This document shows, one piece after another, positions 9,521-22,029 of a stretch of DNA of 64,000 nt; the first letter of the stretch is position 1; every line of letters begins with the position of its first letter. This DNA comes from Liopterus haemorrhoidalis (lineage: Eukaryota > Arthropoda > Insecta > Coleoptera > Dytiscidae). The stretch is taken from assembly GCA_963971575.1 (NCBI GenBank), contig OZ020618.1:30370540-30434539 (forward strand), read 5' to 3'. The notes below the pieces were generated by a model. That model searched no databases. It was not told where the DNA came from and saw nothing but the letters and a program-made list of their open reading frames with translations. The position numbers and the translations under genes were made by a program.

Positions 9521-12500
9521 CCCTTCTCTATCTATTTCTGACACATTAACTATTTACTTTATATTTATTAACAACGGGGAACTGAAACCGTTATAAAAAA
9601 GCCGAAAGGGGGACTCTATTCTCTACAAGAATTTTGCTTCAGTTCATCATCGAGTATTTAGTCTAATTACTGTACATTATAATATTAATAACTAGTGGAA
9701 AAAAAAAAATAAAAACATTCATATCAAGACGCCAATATTCTAATATGTTTATTTAAATATTATGTGTACATCGCTTCCTTAAAATTGTGAATGTGATTGT
9801 GGTACAATTGTCCAAACAAGTAACTATCTTGAAATGTGTCTACAAAACAAAGTAAGAAGCTTTACTAATTGGATGAACCCACGCAGAGATACATTTTTAA
9901 TTAAATCAGTTAATTAATTTCATATCATTAATTTAACCATTATCGTTGGTGATTAAATACATACATATTTTTTTGAAGTCAATGATAAAAAAGAATTTAA
10001 AAGATTTTAGATTTAAAATCCACGCCTATGGAGACAACTTAAAACGAAAACAGAGACTAATTATATCCTAACACTATTAATAACATTAACTGTATTACCT
10101 TTTTATAGATGTTATAATCATTTTATTTCAGATAACATTTGCGGATAGCCCAAATTAAATTTTATGTCATATATTTTTATACGCGGGAGATTTGTTGGAA
10201 AATGTAAACAGCAGCATTATAAATGTATTTGAGTCTGAAATGAATATTCATGAAAAGAGCGGGATCATAAGTTAATTTGAATATTTAAACCGAGTTTTAA
10301 AATACACATGCCGAGGAAAGTGTATACTTTATGTTATACTATAGTCCTGTGTGAGTGGTGTGTATTCTGCAACCATAAAATTTTATGTATTTGTTTAACG
10401 TACTTCAAACTGAATGAAATTAAAGCTGATTAAAACATTATATTTTTGTGACAAATTACTCACTAGAGAATAACATGTTTCTGCATGATTCTGATTTTTC
10501 AAAATTTAATCGATATCCAATAAAGATGTTCAATAAATGTCAACAATGTGTACAGTTTGACATATAACAATAAAGACGTTTTTAAGGCTTATTTATAATA
10601 GATCAATAGTACAAGCATAACATAAGAATCATATAGTTCGTCGAAGCAAACAAAGTCCCTGGGTAGGCGTGTCTTAGCACTCTATGCGTTCTCAAGTACA
10701 CTCAACGGCATATTACACTCACGCGAAATGCTATATATGTATGAACTATTATATATAAATATTAATAATAGTTATAAATACAAATCAATTTTGAGTTATA
10801 AATTATATCGAACACAAATACTAAAGCACAAATTATACAAATAAAGCGTAAAATCAGTACTGTGTCAGACTATACACATTCCTTAAGGTGGTTCCTAATT
10901 GGTTTAGGTTTTATTTAAAAATAATAATAATAATCTTTGGTCCTAATTAGCGGGAATAGCGGATAATTAACGGGTAGTAGGTAGCGGATAGTAACCGTGT
11001 TAAAGTATCGGATACCTACCCAGTTTCATAATTTTTTATTTATCATCATCCCTAGTATCGACCGGTCCTATTATCCCAGTATAAACAGGTACACATATAA
11101 GTATTGAATACTTGAGGCTGAGTTTACTCCAGAGCTTATTGCACAATATTGGAAGATACAAATCCGAAGGAGGTGGGGTGATGCGTAGCCACATTCATGT
11201 GCTATGTAGACCAGCGCTTCTCAAACTATGTAATGTAGTGGACCGGTGTTTTTTTGTCCCAATGTGTTGCGGACCGGTATCATATTCATTTGTAGTTAAT
11301 TTTTAATGTAATTAGGTCTAGAGACTATTGGTAACATTTATGTAAAACGAACCCAATTTTTGGCAGTTCGTATTGGATGAGATTATTAAATTGGGTTTTT
11401 CAAGTTAATAATAAATCAAAAAATGACAGCAATATTAGTATTTTATTTATAAATATCAAAATATAAATAATAACAATAACAACAAAACTTAATGGGAAAG
11501 ATGAGCCTGCTTATTTTTTACCAGTTTTTCTATTCGTGGTTGAATTGATGACAGCCCCACGCGAAATGGGTCTCACAGAGGTAAATTGTGTAAAAAAGAA
11601 GTAGTTTCTTCATGGCAATTTCCGTGTGAAATCCTCCATTTGATAATTCTTCCATTGTCGCCGGCCCCGGAGCCGAATCAGGCTCCGGCTTTGTTGGCAT
11701 GTGTGAAAATGAGCTATTAGTTTAATCCTACTTACAGAATACGTACTTACGGGCCAAATCAGTAAAGATTTAAGCACACAAACAATTTCGTCGCTTGCAA
11801 CACCACATTTGTCCGAAAAGTTACTAAAGGTTACTTGAGTGTGGAGTTTGGGGTACGTGGTGGGAGTCCTACTTACACAACGTACTAGACGGAAGCATAA
11901 TGCGTTCGTATTAATGGATCCAATGTTCACAGTTTAACCCACACGCGCGCCCGTTTTAAAACGTTTACATAAGTCCTAACACTCTGTGCCTACGAAATCC
12001 CAAAACAACGACCAATGTAATAAAATGATCTACCGCCAAAGTACCAGACTTATTTCAACATTGTTCTACTAGAGGCCTTAGCCCGGCTAGGCCGGGCTTC
12101 TCCCACTACGTTAACAAAACTCGTCGCTTTGCGACTCCTTTTCTTGTGTTTTAATAGATATAATAAAGCATTTTGCCGCACTTGTCGATTATAAGAGAAA
12201 CACTGATATAGACAATAACACTCGGAAAGTTCTAATCTATACATAGACAGATCAATTCTGTAAAAAGTTACTGTATAATAACGTTACTACAAGATAAAAT
12301 ATTATAAAAAGTATAATGTCTTTTATTCATGATAGTAACTGACCTTGTTCATAGTGACTATTTTCATAGTAACTGAGTTACAGAATTGGTCTGAATATGT
12401 TCAAAGGATAATTTACGTTTGTACCATTTAAACGTAACAATAATATTTTATTTCACTATAAAGAATACATGGATTCTGAATAAAATAGAGAAAAATTAAT

Positions 12501-13770
12501 AAAATAGTTAAATATTATTGCATAGGATTCACGATTAATTATGTCACTTGGAAATTTAGAAAAACTTTTGAGTAACACTGATAAATGTAAAATTTACAGA
12601 TTTTCGGTGTAATAATATATTCGTTGTAGTAATATTTTACGTTATTAAATTTAGTATTTTGTTTAACTATTTAAAAAGGTATTTATAATTTTTAGTTTTT
12701 TTTTGTAAATAATTTGGTTTACACGTAAATATGTATATATATATAGGTGGTATTGGTTTAGGTCTTTTTACTGCAAAAAAAAAAAACAACAGAATACCTT
12801 CATGATGATAAAAAAACACTTTAATCCTGTAATAATCACATATATAAAGAAATAATATATTAAAATGACATCTGGATATTTAATACTTCAAGATTTAACA
12901 CAATTAAAATTACGCAATTACAAAATATCGAATATTATTCTGTCTTATCTTTCCTTCTAATACATTGTACTTTATATTTTCGTTAATATAGTTAATTAAA
13001 TAGTTTATTACATACAGTTTCCAGAATTAAAACATCACTGCTTTATAGATCTATCCTCACCCTGAAAACTTATTTGAACGGATCTACAGATAGGTTTAAC
13101 ATTTAAAACGTTCAAACGACCCTTAAAATATATTTTGATTCTTACTTTTTTTTCCGTTTAATAGCATTTTTAACTGAAGGCAATTTTATGGTCAGCAAAT
13201 ATTTTCAAAATTTATGAAAATGTGTTAAAACCTTAAAAAACTGCATTATCTTTATCAACTCTTATGCATTTTTTACACATTTCATCAATTTTATTAATAA
13301 AATATCTTCAACTGTAGGTTTTTCAATTCAGTTTTGGTCTGAAATCTTCTCCTAAATAGTAGAAATGTGAATAAACATCTTTTATCGTCTGGTAAAACCT
13401 GTCCGTGCTGATCAATGGTGACGTTCATCGACACGGATTCGAGAAAAAAATGCATAATTTTTATCAATAAAAATTAGTCAGTACCCCCTGTCGAAATAAA
13501 ATTAAGCCTAAGCACTAAAAAAATATCACCCGGATAATACGGCGGTTCATTTTCCTCTTTCCGCGTTACCGGAAAAATGAAGATACACTAGAAGACGAAT
13601 AGAACATACATACCAACACTTCTACAATATAATAAGAGAGTAAGCCTATAAATATAATCTTTACGTTTCAACGGTAAAGTGGCGGACAGGCAACCTTTTG
13701 CCCGCGGACCACCACTTCGAGATGCAATGATATAGAGAACCATCGCACCACGAAGCCAGGCGACTCTTAA
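9521..13770. other. AT-rich DNA without a supported gene
   Basis: Only short chance ORFs occur. Around 11207-11310 the sequence CAGCGCTTCTCAAACTATG followed by two GGACCGGT motifs resembles the start of hAT-type elements, but no matching far end or duplication was found. 11650-11700 (CGCCGGCCCCGGAGCC) and 12075-12105 (TAGCCCGGCTAGGCCGGGC) are local GC-rich spots with hairpin potential. 10990-11030 and 10950-10985 are short repetitive pyrimidine-poor tracts. Nothing else is recognised. Confidence 0.5.
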
Positions 13771-14938
13771 GTCTCATTCATAGCTCATGTTTTAATAGAC
13801 AACGCGTAATTCATAGTGCATAATGTTAATGGATAATGTAAGAAGCTAAGCACAACACTTTAGTATCATTCATAGCTCATGTTTTAATAGATAAATTGAT
13901 CTAGCTGCCATCTACACGCAAAAGAAATTACTAAATAATTTATCATAAAAATATCTTGTTATTAAATATATGTATTGTTTTTTTTATTAATGTACTTCTA
14001 AAAAGAACCAAAATAATATTTATTAAGTTAATTATTAAATAAAATAACTATAATGTTTCTGAAGCTACTCACTCTAACCTAACTTTTTGATTTCACAAAA
14101 AAAAGTTAACTTTTGTTTCTACCCTGTTTCCCAGAAGTGTTGGTCTAAAAATCTGAAAAAAATCTCAATAATGTACATTGATGGAAACCAAAATAGTTCA
14201 AAAGGAATTTTTGTCAGATTATTTTTTTTATTGTTGAAAAAATCCATATTTTATTTTAAAAGTTCATGTAGTATTTTAAGGAAAAGCTCTTAGTACATAG
14301 AATAACAAACGGTACATTATTTTCAAAATATTGTTCATTTTGACTTGATTACCGCAAAAAAAAATAATGTTCCACACATATAGCTGTTTTAACTTGGGTA
14401 CCTGATATACCTGAGATACCTGAAAAACACTAAAATATGTGAAAATTCACACTTCACATCAATTTTTTATTAGATTCAACACATTTACTAATTAGTACAT
14501 CATAAACTGCAGCCACAAGTCTTTTTAGAATTTCCTGTATAATATATTCGTCTATTTTGAAATGTATCACTGTTTACCTGCGAAACCCTGAAATATGTAA
14601 AAATTCTCACTTCACATCTATTTTTCAATATTAGTTTCAACATTTTTACTAATAATTATGTCACAAGCTGCATCCACAAGTCTTATTCGAATTTCAAGTA
14701 TAATATATTCCTTCATTTTGACAGTTGTCAGTGTTTTAATGTTAATGTTAATGTTAGAAGTTTGAGGTATACAAACGTGTAACATTATGCGTTAAATATT
14801 TTCTTACGCTTATCTACTTACTAAATTGGAGCTATGAATGCTTATACGGATTTGTGTAGAACTAACATTGTTATGCGTTAACATTAACACTATGAATTGC
14901 GTACTATCTATTAAAACATGAGCTGTGAATGATACTTT
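13771..14938. mobile_element. inverted-repeat-bounded DNA element, CATTCAYAGCTC ends
   Basis: The left arm (13771-13830) and the right arm (about 14880-14938, reversed) share CATTCAYAGCTCATGTTTTAATAGA, then ...TTCATAGTG...TAATGTTA. A third direct copy of the core lies at about 13867-13892. The interior carries no long ORF but includes a 158-bp tandem duplication (14418-14735) and a stretch similar to 24003-24115. Best read as an old non-autonomous DNA transposon. No clear target duplication was found. The motif CATTCACAGCTC recurs at the ends of 39206-39613, suggesting a related family. Confidence 0.5.
14418..14735. repeat. 158-bp tandem duplication
   Basis: Two diverged units, starting at 14418 and 14576. 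Both begin ACCTG..AAACnCT and contain TGTGAAAATTCACACTTCA or a close variant, then AAGTCTT..GAATTTC and ATAATATATTC. The first ~50 bases of the unit occur again at 32115-32167. Confidence 0.7.
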
Positions 14939-15959
14939 AAACGAGGTATGACATGAAAAAAACAACCGGCCGCCGATTTTAGTTATGTACCTATGTAATA
15001 TTGTACACAAGTCGACGCTAAATATTTTGATGTTGAAGTGTCGCTACGTAAAAACACAACAACAAAAAACAATAATAATAATATTTCAGTTTGGGTAATA
15101 TTCAGTTTCCATTGCTAGAGGGAAAATTTTAGAAAGACTAATGAATCCCTCAAGCCAGGCATGCAGATATTTAATTATCCCTCATAAAGGCTTTATCATC
15201 TATTTAAATCAAATAGAATGATGTTCCCTTTTCCATATCTCATTTGTGAATCTACTAATTTAGTTAAAGCATTAAAAAAATCGTAATATGGTAGATATTT
15301 TTATGTACATTTTTTCTTACGGGGCTCAATTACACGAAAAATGCGTGTTTTTTGATATTTAGGAGAAGCTCAAGCCCTTTATGAGAAATTAGTAGAGAAC
15401 CTTTTTTATGACTTTTAAAATATTACGGAACCTAAGTGGTTCTAGTTCGTTTTAAGAGGAGGCGCAATGGTATATTTCTTAAAAGTTTCTTATTCAAAAC
15501 TGACAATCTGAAATAAAATTAGTCCCGGCATCCCGGTGAACGCACTAATTGTCCCGGTTTGTCGAATATTTTAAGTATTGCATTAATTATTCAATTTAAA
15601 GTTAGATATTCTTAATAAAATAGGTAAAAATTATTGAAATAAAAATTGTTTAGCACTGAAATAATACATTTTTATTATTTTGTTACGTAAATGCAATATA
15701 ATTTTATTATGTAAATGCAATATTTTCAAAACTGAAAAACTAATTACAGTATAAATGATTCTGTACGTAAAACTGTTGTTATTGTTCTGAAAAATTTCCA
15801 TTATGATCAAGTACCTATAGTATTTTCGACGAAGGTTCTTAACTATAAACAATTATGCTGAAAAAATGTTGATGTATTATTTGACCATTTCTACACAAAA
15901 TTATATGCCTATCCCTTATTTGATCTGAATACATCCTAGACGCCGAAAATAGCTCGAAA
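14939..15959. other. AT-rich DNA without a supported gene
   Basis: No gene-like frame, terminal repeat or tandem structure was recognised. The local ORFs at 15631-15852 and similar are low-complexity and carry no motif. Confidence 0.4.
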
Positions 15960-16770
15960 AACTTCCTAATAATTAGCGAGTCCTTGAGTGCCAATATTTC
16001 TATTCAAGAAATCTACTCAGGCAACACAACTGTACAGAAAATCCAAGACTACATCCACGACGCCCTAATTAACGGAAAGAACATAACTATAATCTGGATC
16101 TCTTCTCACGTTGGTATAATAGGAAACGAGAGAGCAGATGTTGCGGCGAAAGAAGTAACAAATCTTCCGACTACAGATTGCCGGTTGCCGACTTCAAAAG
16201 CCTCATAAAAGCCAACTTAAGAGATAAATGGAAGGAATATTGGAACTCTATAACAAACAACCACGTACGAACTATTAAAATGGACACCAAACCATGGGCA
16301 CCTAGTTCAAACAGGCATGACCAAGTTGTGCTCACAAGGTTGAGGATTGGGCATACAAATACCACCCACAAACATATATTTGCACATTCTGATTCCCCCA
16401 TTTGTGACTCATGCAACTCACGCAGTACTGTAAGATACATCCTAATCAAGTGCCGCAAATATACAATAGAGCGTTACAACAACAATATCCCCGAAACTCT
16501 CGAATGAGCCCTTGCCCACATTAAAGACCTGGAAACAAATGTGATGAAGTTCCTAACAGACATTAACATATACCACCTAATATAGATTTAATTAGTTATT
16601 AAATCTCTTTAATCATGTTTCTATTATTATATTACTTAATTTATTACATTATGTTATATTATTATCATTATTATAAGTATTGTATCTAATATTTGCTACC
16701 GTAATTATCCGGGGCGCTAATAACCTAAGCTGTTGAAGCGCCCGAAAAATTTTGTAAATAAAGAAAAAAA
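15960..16770 (+). pseudogene. 3' end of an I-group LINE: RNase H and zinc motif
   Basis: A fragment of ORF2. 15984-16175 encodes the second half of an RNase H domain (IIWISSHVGIIGNERADVAAKEV), matching the WIPGHVGIKGNEAADAAAKA of LINE C at 55680. A 1-nt frameshift near 16175 moves the frame to 16178-16507, which holds the C-terminal KPWAPSS...LTRLRIGHTNTTH region and a CDSC-type zinc motif. The 3' UTR ends with a small hairpin, GGGCGCT...AGCGCCC (16712-16743), then AAAAATTTT and an A-rich tail (16761-16772). 5'-truncated and dead. Presence of RNase H points to the I/Outcast/Loa part of the LINE tree; the exact clade was not resolved. Confidence 0.75.
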
Positions 16771-16772
16771 AA

Positions 16773-17313
16773 AGTTATTTGAAACCCACAATTATATTTA
16801 CTAAATTACAGAAAATTGTTGTTTGATCATTAAGTTATTGAGTGATAACATTACTGCATTTTTTCTACACTTAAATGTATTCGAATACACTAAAATTGCG
16901 TTGCAAATTTTGATGTAAACATTGATTCTATTTTTATTCCAGATTGTTGGTCGATATTACCTTAGGTAATTCTAAAAGTAACATTTAAACATAAAAAGCC
17001 CCAGAGTTTGTATTGTTTAGTTTATTAAAAAGGGATTGTCTAAAATCCTTCATAATAATCTGAATGTTGAAAACTATAGTGCTTCTTGTATATATTTTCT
17101 GAGAATCTGCAGGAGAAATCCTAATTTAAAATTCACGATTCCCGAGAAATTGATTTACTGCAAATATTTTCCATTCAAAACATTTCTATTTTTAGAATAA
17201 AACATGCATTTCAAGCTAAGATAAAATTTCAGATGCTAAACCAATAAAATAAAATTTTCAGGGAATTCTAGAAAATTTGGGACATTTATGTAATTTAATT
17301 TCCAACTAAGTAC
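16773..17313. other. AT-rich DNA without a supported feature
   Basis: No reading frame or repeat was recognised between the LINE tail and the hAT-type element. Confidence 0.4.
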
Positions 17314-18161
17314 CAGGGATGGGGAGTCGGCAAAAAAATTACCGACACCCGACTCTCGACTCCCAAGTCGGTATTTTTGAAAACCGACTCCGACTCTGAC
17401 TGCCGACTCCTTTCACTCGTAAATCGTAAAGGCTCTTCCAAATATTTAAGCGGAACTAAATGGTATTTTTATTTTCTTTAGTTATCACGAGTTTACTTTT
17501 TAACGATCGAAGTGGACTTTTGTTAAACAATATGATAAAAAGCCTAATTCAATCGTTAAAAGTTAGTAGATTTCGATATCTAGTTCCGATTAAACAACTT
17601 AAAACAACGGTTGGGATTAGATGTTTTTATAAAATGTCATTTTCATTCATCTTGATTCGTCATTTTTAATACAAATTTTCGAGTATAAAAATTTAATTGT
17701 ATTCTATGTACTTTCTATTTCATAATATGTCACTTTTTCCTTTTGATATTTAGATTTTAGCTGCCAACATGAAACATGAATTAATCATGAAGCTCGTTAC
17801 AACTTAAGAAAATAAGAATTCAGTTTAGTTCCTCTTAAATATAATAAACAGAATATACAGAAAAATATAAAATCGATACGACTAAAAACACAAATCTTTA
17901 CTGCCTCATCATATTACTCTGTTAATACTAGTATTGCTAATTAAATTTTTAACTGGAACGCATGAAGGAAACCGGGTAAAACTGATATTGAATATTTTTA
18001 ATTTCATTTTCGTTCATGAACAGAAAACAAAACGTCGTTCCTGTTTCGGTTCTTTAAAAAATTCTGATAGTATGGTATTTTGCTTTCGTTTTCGGTTTGT
18101 TCTCATCCTTGATAAAAATTGAATTAAAGAGTCGATAACTTTTTCCGACTCCCCATCCCTG
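17314..18161. mobile_element. non-autonomous hAT-type element
   Basis: 848 bp with perfect 17-bp terminal inverted repeats: CAGGGATGGGGAGTCGG at the left and its reverse complement at 18145-18161. Flanks are CTAAGTAC (17306-17313) and CAAAGTAC (18162-18169), a 7/8 match to an 8-bp target duplication, the size made by hAT transposases. The subterminal region repeats GACTCC. No transposase frame; the short ORFs inside are chance. Contains a smaller repeat at about 17446-17600. Confidence 0.78.
17446..17600. repeat. GCGGAACTA inverted-repeat element, copy 1
   Basis: Begins TTTAAGCGGAACTAAA and ends CTAGTTCCGATTAAAC, an imperfect inverted repeat. Internal TTTAGTTATCACGA matches the copy at 18388-18699. 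Sits inside the hAT-type element, so it is either a nested MITE or part of that family. Confidence 0.45.
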
Positions 18162-18387
18162 CAAAGTACCCTGAAATAACTTATTGTGAGATTTAATTGA
18201 AATATTTAGAAGTACGGGAGTATCCCGTAATTTGTCAAGGAGGGGCTAAAAAATGTTGAATATTTAAAAATTAACGCGTAGAGACGCTTGTGGCCGATGC
18301 TGACGGACTATACTTCAACCCAATAAAATAAAATTCTTGCACAGCATATTGCAATTACTTTATATATAGGTAATTTCTTTGGTTTAT

Positions 18388-18699
18388 GCGGAACTAAAAA
18401 GGAGTTTAGTATTTTTCAGTTGTCACGAAAACAGAGCTTGGCTAGGTTATATCATTTTTCATGTTGACATTTATAAGAAAAATAAAATAATTAATACATT
18501 TATAAATTTTTGGAAAATATAAGAATTTAAGAAATGAGACATTTATATTAAAAATTATAATATTTTATAATATTATTATAATAATATCAACTTTAACCTA
18601 AAAATGTTTATTGTAAGTGTGATTTACAAAACTTAACAAAAATCGTCAAAAGCTCGAATCAAACTATAAAAGCAACTAGATTGCAAAATCTAGTTCCGC
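18388..18699. repeat. GCGGAACTA inverted-repeat element, copy 2
   Basis: Left end TTTATGCGGAACTAAAAAGG, right end CTAGTTCCGCCTAAAGG, inverted relative to each other. Internal TTTTTCAGTTGTCACGA is shared with copy 1. Probably a small MITE family; no target duplication was fixed. Confidence 0.5.
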
Positions 18700-18747
18700 C
18701 TAAAGGTTTGGAATAGTCTATACTCTGGTCTGTTGTCGAACAGCTAA

Positions 18748-18875
18748 GGGCCGGTTTCTGAAAGCCGAGTTTAATCTTTTGGTTAAACTCGGTTACAATA
18801 TAACAATCCTATAAGTATAGCAACCATTTTCAAACTATTTGATTATAGTTAACTAAGCATTAAGAAACCCGGCCC
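18748..18875. mobile_element. 128-bp MITE, GGGCCGGTTTCT ends
   Basis: Terminal inverted repeats GGGCCGGTTTCT and AGAAACCCGGCCC, with an internal hairpin GAGTTTAA...TTAAACTC near the left end. No ORF. Target duplication not clear, so the superfamily is open. Confidence 0.65.
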
Positions 18876-19704
18876 AAGACGCGCGAATTTCTTGAATATA
18901 ATAATTTTCTTTGCAAATATTTCAGATAATTTTTTCATAACTTTATTGTTATATTATTTTTATTGTACACATACATATTATATTGTTACATTTTTCCAAA
19001 TTTTCTTATTATATCTTTTATCATATCTTTTGCAAAGTTTGTAGGTTAACACGTAGAAATTGTGCTCCGTGTTAAGAGCGTAATGTACCTAGCTTACGCG
19101 CAACGGAAACGTGCATTTGGAAGGGCCAAAGAATTTGAACCAAATGTTGTCGGATCAATTTGATTTTTTTGTTAATTTGAAGATAAAGATTTGCCCCGTT
19201 GGATTTCAGAGTTAAAATTTGGTTTTATTTTTAATTCTCAGTTTTACAATGTCCTAAACTTTGTGTAACTTCACATCACTGTTACTCCGTAAATCAATAA
19301 CAATTGCAAATTCCATAGCTGAAATCCTATAGATTGTACTTTTATCTTTAAAATGAGCCCTTGTTTATGAAAATTAATTAATATTTAGCACCAATTCTTT
19401 GACCCACACCGAAACACTATTTATATGAAATACTGGCATTTACAAGCATCGAGAGATGTATCCATCTGGTAGCGTGGTTTTAAACTAATCTAGTCATAGT
19501 AGAGGGAGTCTTAAGCTCCGCCTTAATTTTCTACACATATCTTTGTATTTGGTGTTTAATTAGTAAGACATAAACTGTTGACTATGCTTATTCAATAATT
19601 TTATAAAAATTGGTAACTGAAGATCTTTGGAATAAAACAGTTTGTGATGTCAAATTTACGTGTTTTATTTTAGACTTTGCTCTTTCCGTGGTAGAATTCA
19701 TATA

Positions 19705-21775
19705 AACCGGTTTTTTTTATTTCATCCCTAAAGGGTGATAAGGGGTGAAATGTGAATTCAAAGATTCCTTAATATCTCTTAGGACCAATAAGATATCGAC
19801 TTGGTTTTTGCTTACAAAGATAACCCGTACAAATATCGAAAAACTTATTCCAGAATTTTGTCCTAATCAACCCCTAAAGGGGGGAATCTACAATTGGGGC
19901 GAATTATACATCCTGTCGTATTTCCTGTGTTTGTCGGGTATTAACATTCCTTTTTGGCACGTAGGTGTCTTTTTAAGATATCTCGAAATAGTTTTGACTG
20001 TTTCTTTAAATTTCACCCCTAAAGAGTGAAAAGGGATGAAATGCGATTTCAAGGATTCCTAATATCTCTTAGGACGAATAAGATATTGACTTGGTTTTTG
20101 CTTACAAAGACTACCCATGCAAATTCCGAAAAACCTATTTCAGGATTTTATCCTAATCAACCCCTAAAGGAGTGAATCTATAATCGGGGTGAATTATACA
20201 TCCCGTCGTATTTTCTGTGATTGTTGAGATGTAACATTTCTTTTTGGCACAAAGGTGCTTTTTAAAATATCTCGAAATAGTTTTGACAGTTTTTTAAAAT
20301 TTCACCCCTAAAGGGTAATAAGGGGTGAAATGTGATTTAAAAGAATCCTTAATAACTCTTAGGACCAATAAGATATCGACTTGGTTTTTGCTTACAAAGA
20401 CTACCCATAAAAATTCCGAAAAACGTGTTTCAGGATTTTATCCTAATCAACCCCTAAAGGGGTGATTCTACAATCGGCGTGAATTATACATCCCGTCGTA
20501 TTTCCTGTGTTTGTTTGGTTGCAACATTTCTTTTGACACATAGGTGTCTTTTTAAAATATCTCGAAATGATTTTGACAATTTTTTAAAATTTCACCCCTT
20601 AAGGGTGAAAAGAGGTGAAATGTGATTTCAAGATTTCGTAATACCTCTTAGGACTAATAAGATATTGACTTGGTTTTTGCTTACAAAGACTACCTATGCA
20701 AATTCCGAAAAACGTGTTTCAGGATTTTATCCTAATCAACCCCTAAAGGGGTGATTCTACAATCGGGGTGAATTATACATCCTGTCGTATTTCCTGTGTT
20801 TGGTCGGGTATTAACATTCCTTTTTGGCACGTAGGTGTCTTTTTAAGATATCTCGAAATAGTTTTGACTGTTTCTTTAAATTTCACCCCTAAAGAGTGAA
20901 AAGGGATGAAATGCGATTTCAAGGATTCCTAATATCTCTTAGGACTAATAAGATATTGACTTGGTTTTTGCTTACAAAGACTACCTATGCAAATTCCGAA
21001 AAACGTGTTTCAGGATTTTATCCTAATCAACCCCTAAAGAGGTGATTCTACAATCGGGGTGAATTATACATCACGTCGTATTTCCTGTGTTTATTTAGTT
21101 GCAACATTTCTTATCGGCACATATGTGTCTTTTTAAAATATCTAGAAATGGTATTGACAGTTTTTTAAAATTGCATACCTTAAGGGTGAAAAGGGGTGAA
21201 ATGTGAATTCAGGGATTCCTTAATATCTCTTGGGACCAATGAGATATCGACTACAATTGTCAATACAATTGTCGAAAAACTTATTTCAGAATTTTGTCCT
21301 AATCAACCCCTAAAGGGGTGAATTTACAATTGGGGCGAATTATACATCCCGTTGTATTTTCTGTGTTTGTTGAGATATAAAATTACTTTTTGGCACATAT
21401 GTGTATTTTTAAAATATCTCGAAATGTTATTGACAGTTTTTTAAAATTGCATCCATTAAGGGAGAAAAGGGGTGAAATGTGAATTCAGGGATTCCTTAAT
21501 ATTAGGACCAATGAGATATCGACTTGATTTTTGCTCTTAAATTGCCGAAAACTTGTTTTAAGATTTTGTCCTAATCAATCCCTAAAGGGGTGGATCTACA
21601 ATTGGGGCGAATTATACATCCCGTTGTATTTCTTGTGTTTGTTGAGATATAAAATTACTTGCTATTTACTTATAAAGACTACCCATGCAAGTACCGAAAA
21701 ACGTATATCAGAATTTTATCCTAGCCCTATTAACCCCTAAAGGGCTGAATCTACAATTACTTTTTATTTTACTAA
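19705..21775. repeat. ~290-bp tandem repeat array, about seven units
   Basis: Unit landmarks (TTCACCCCTAAAGGGTGA, CTTAGGACCAATAAGATAT, TTGGTTTTTGCTTACAAAGA, CCTAATCAACCCCTAAAGG, GAATTATACATCC) recur at starts near 19722, 20012, 20301, 20591, 20882, 21171 and 21447, spacing 276-291 bp. Each unit carries the palindrome CCCCTAAAGGGG. The last one or two units are truncated and diverged. The stretch at 19951-20060 and that at 20821-20940 are nearly identical and 870 bp apart, three units, which points to a higher-order duplication or conversion. ORFs across the array are chance. Confidence 0.9.
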
Positions 21776-22029
21776 TTATTTTTTGAATTTCTTATTTATC
21801 TCTCCTACTATAATTTTAGGGGTGCTTACTAAATTTCTGACACGCCAAGGGGTAAGTCTAAAAAAATTGTTCAGAACCACCGGTTTACAATGACGGTCAG
21901 AGGCCTAGCAGGGGGGGGGGGGGAATTGGAGAGAAACTTCTACACACATATTATTATTATTACATTAATGATTATTAACATAATTTTATGATGATAAAAA
22001 AAAAAAAAATTATTTCTACAAATTTATCT
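21776..22029. other. spacer with poly-G run
   Basis: AT-rich interval between the array and the right arm; contains an uninterrupted run of about 13 G at 21911-21923 and an A-run near 22000. No other feature. Confidence 0.5.

Noticed and set aside
11207..11310. hAT-type element start (CAGCGCTTCTCAAACT)
   Set aside because: No matching opposite end or 8-bp duplication could be found, so it is mentioned only in the gap entry.
12050..12244. Minus-strand ORF with a GC-rich end
   Set aside because: No motif, short, and in AT-rich DNA; the GC patch is a small hairpin-like repeat.
16171..16458. Minus-strand ORF opposite the I-type LINE scrap
   Set aside because: Antisense shadow of the recognised plus-strand RNase H and zinc region.
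19705..21775. CRISPR-like array
   Set aside because: Units are ~290 bp head-to-tail without unique spacers, and the genome is eukaryotic.
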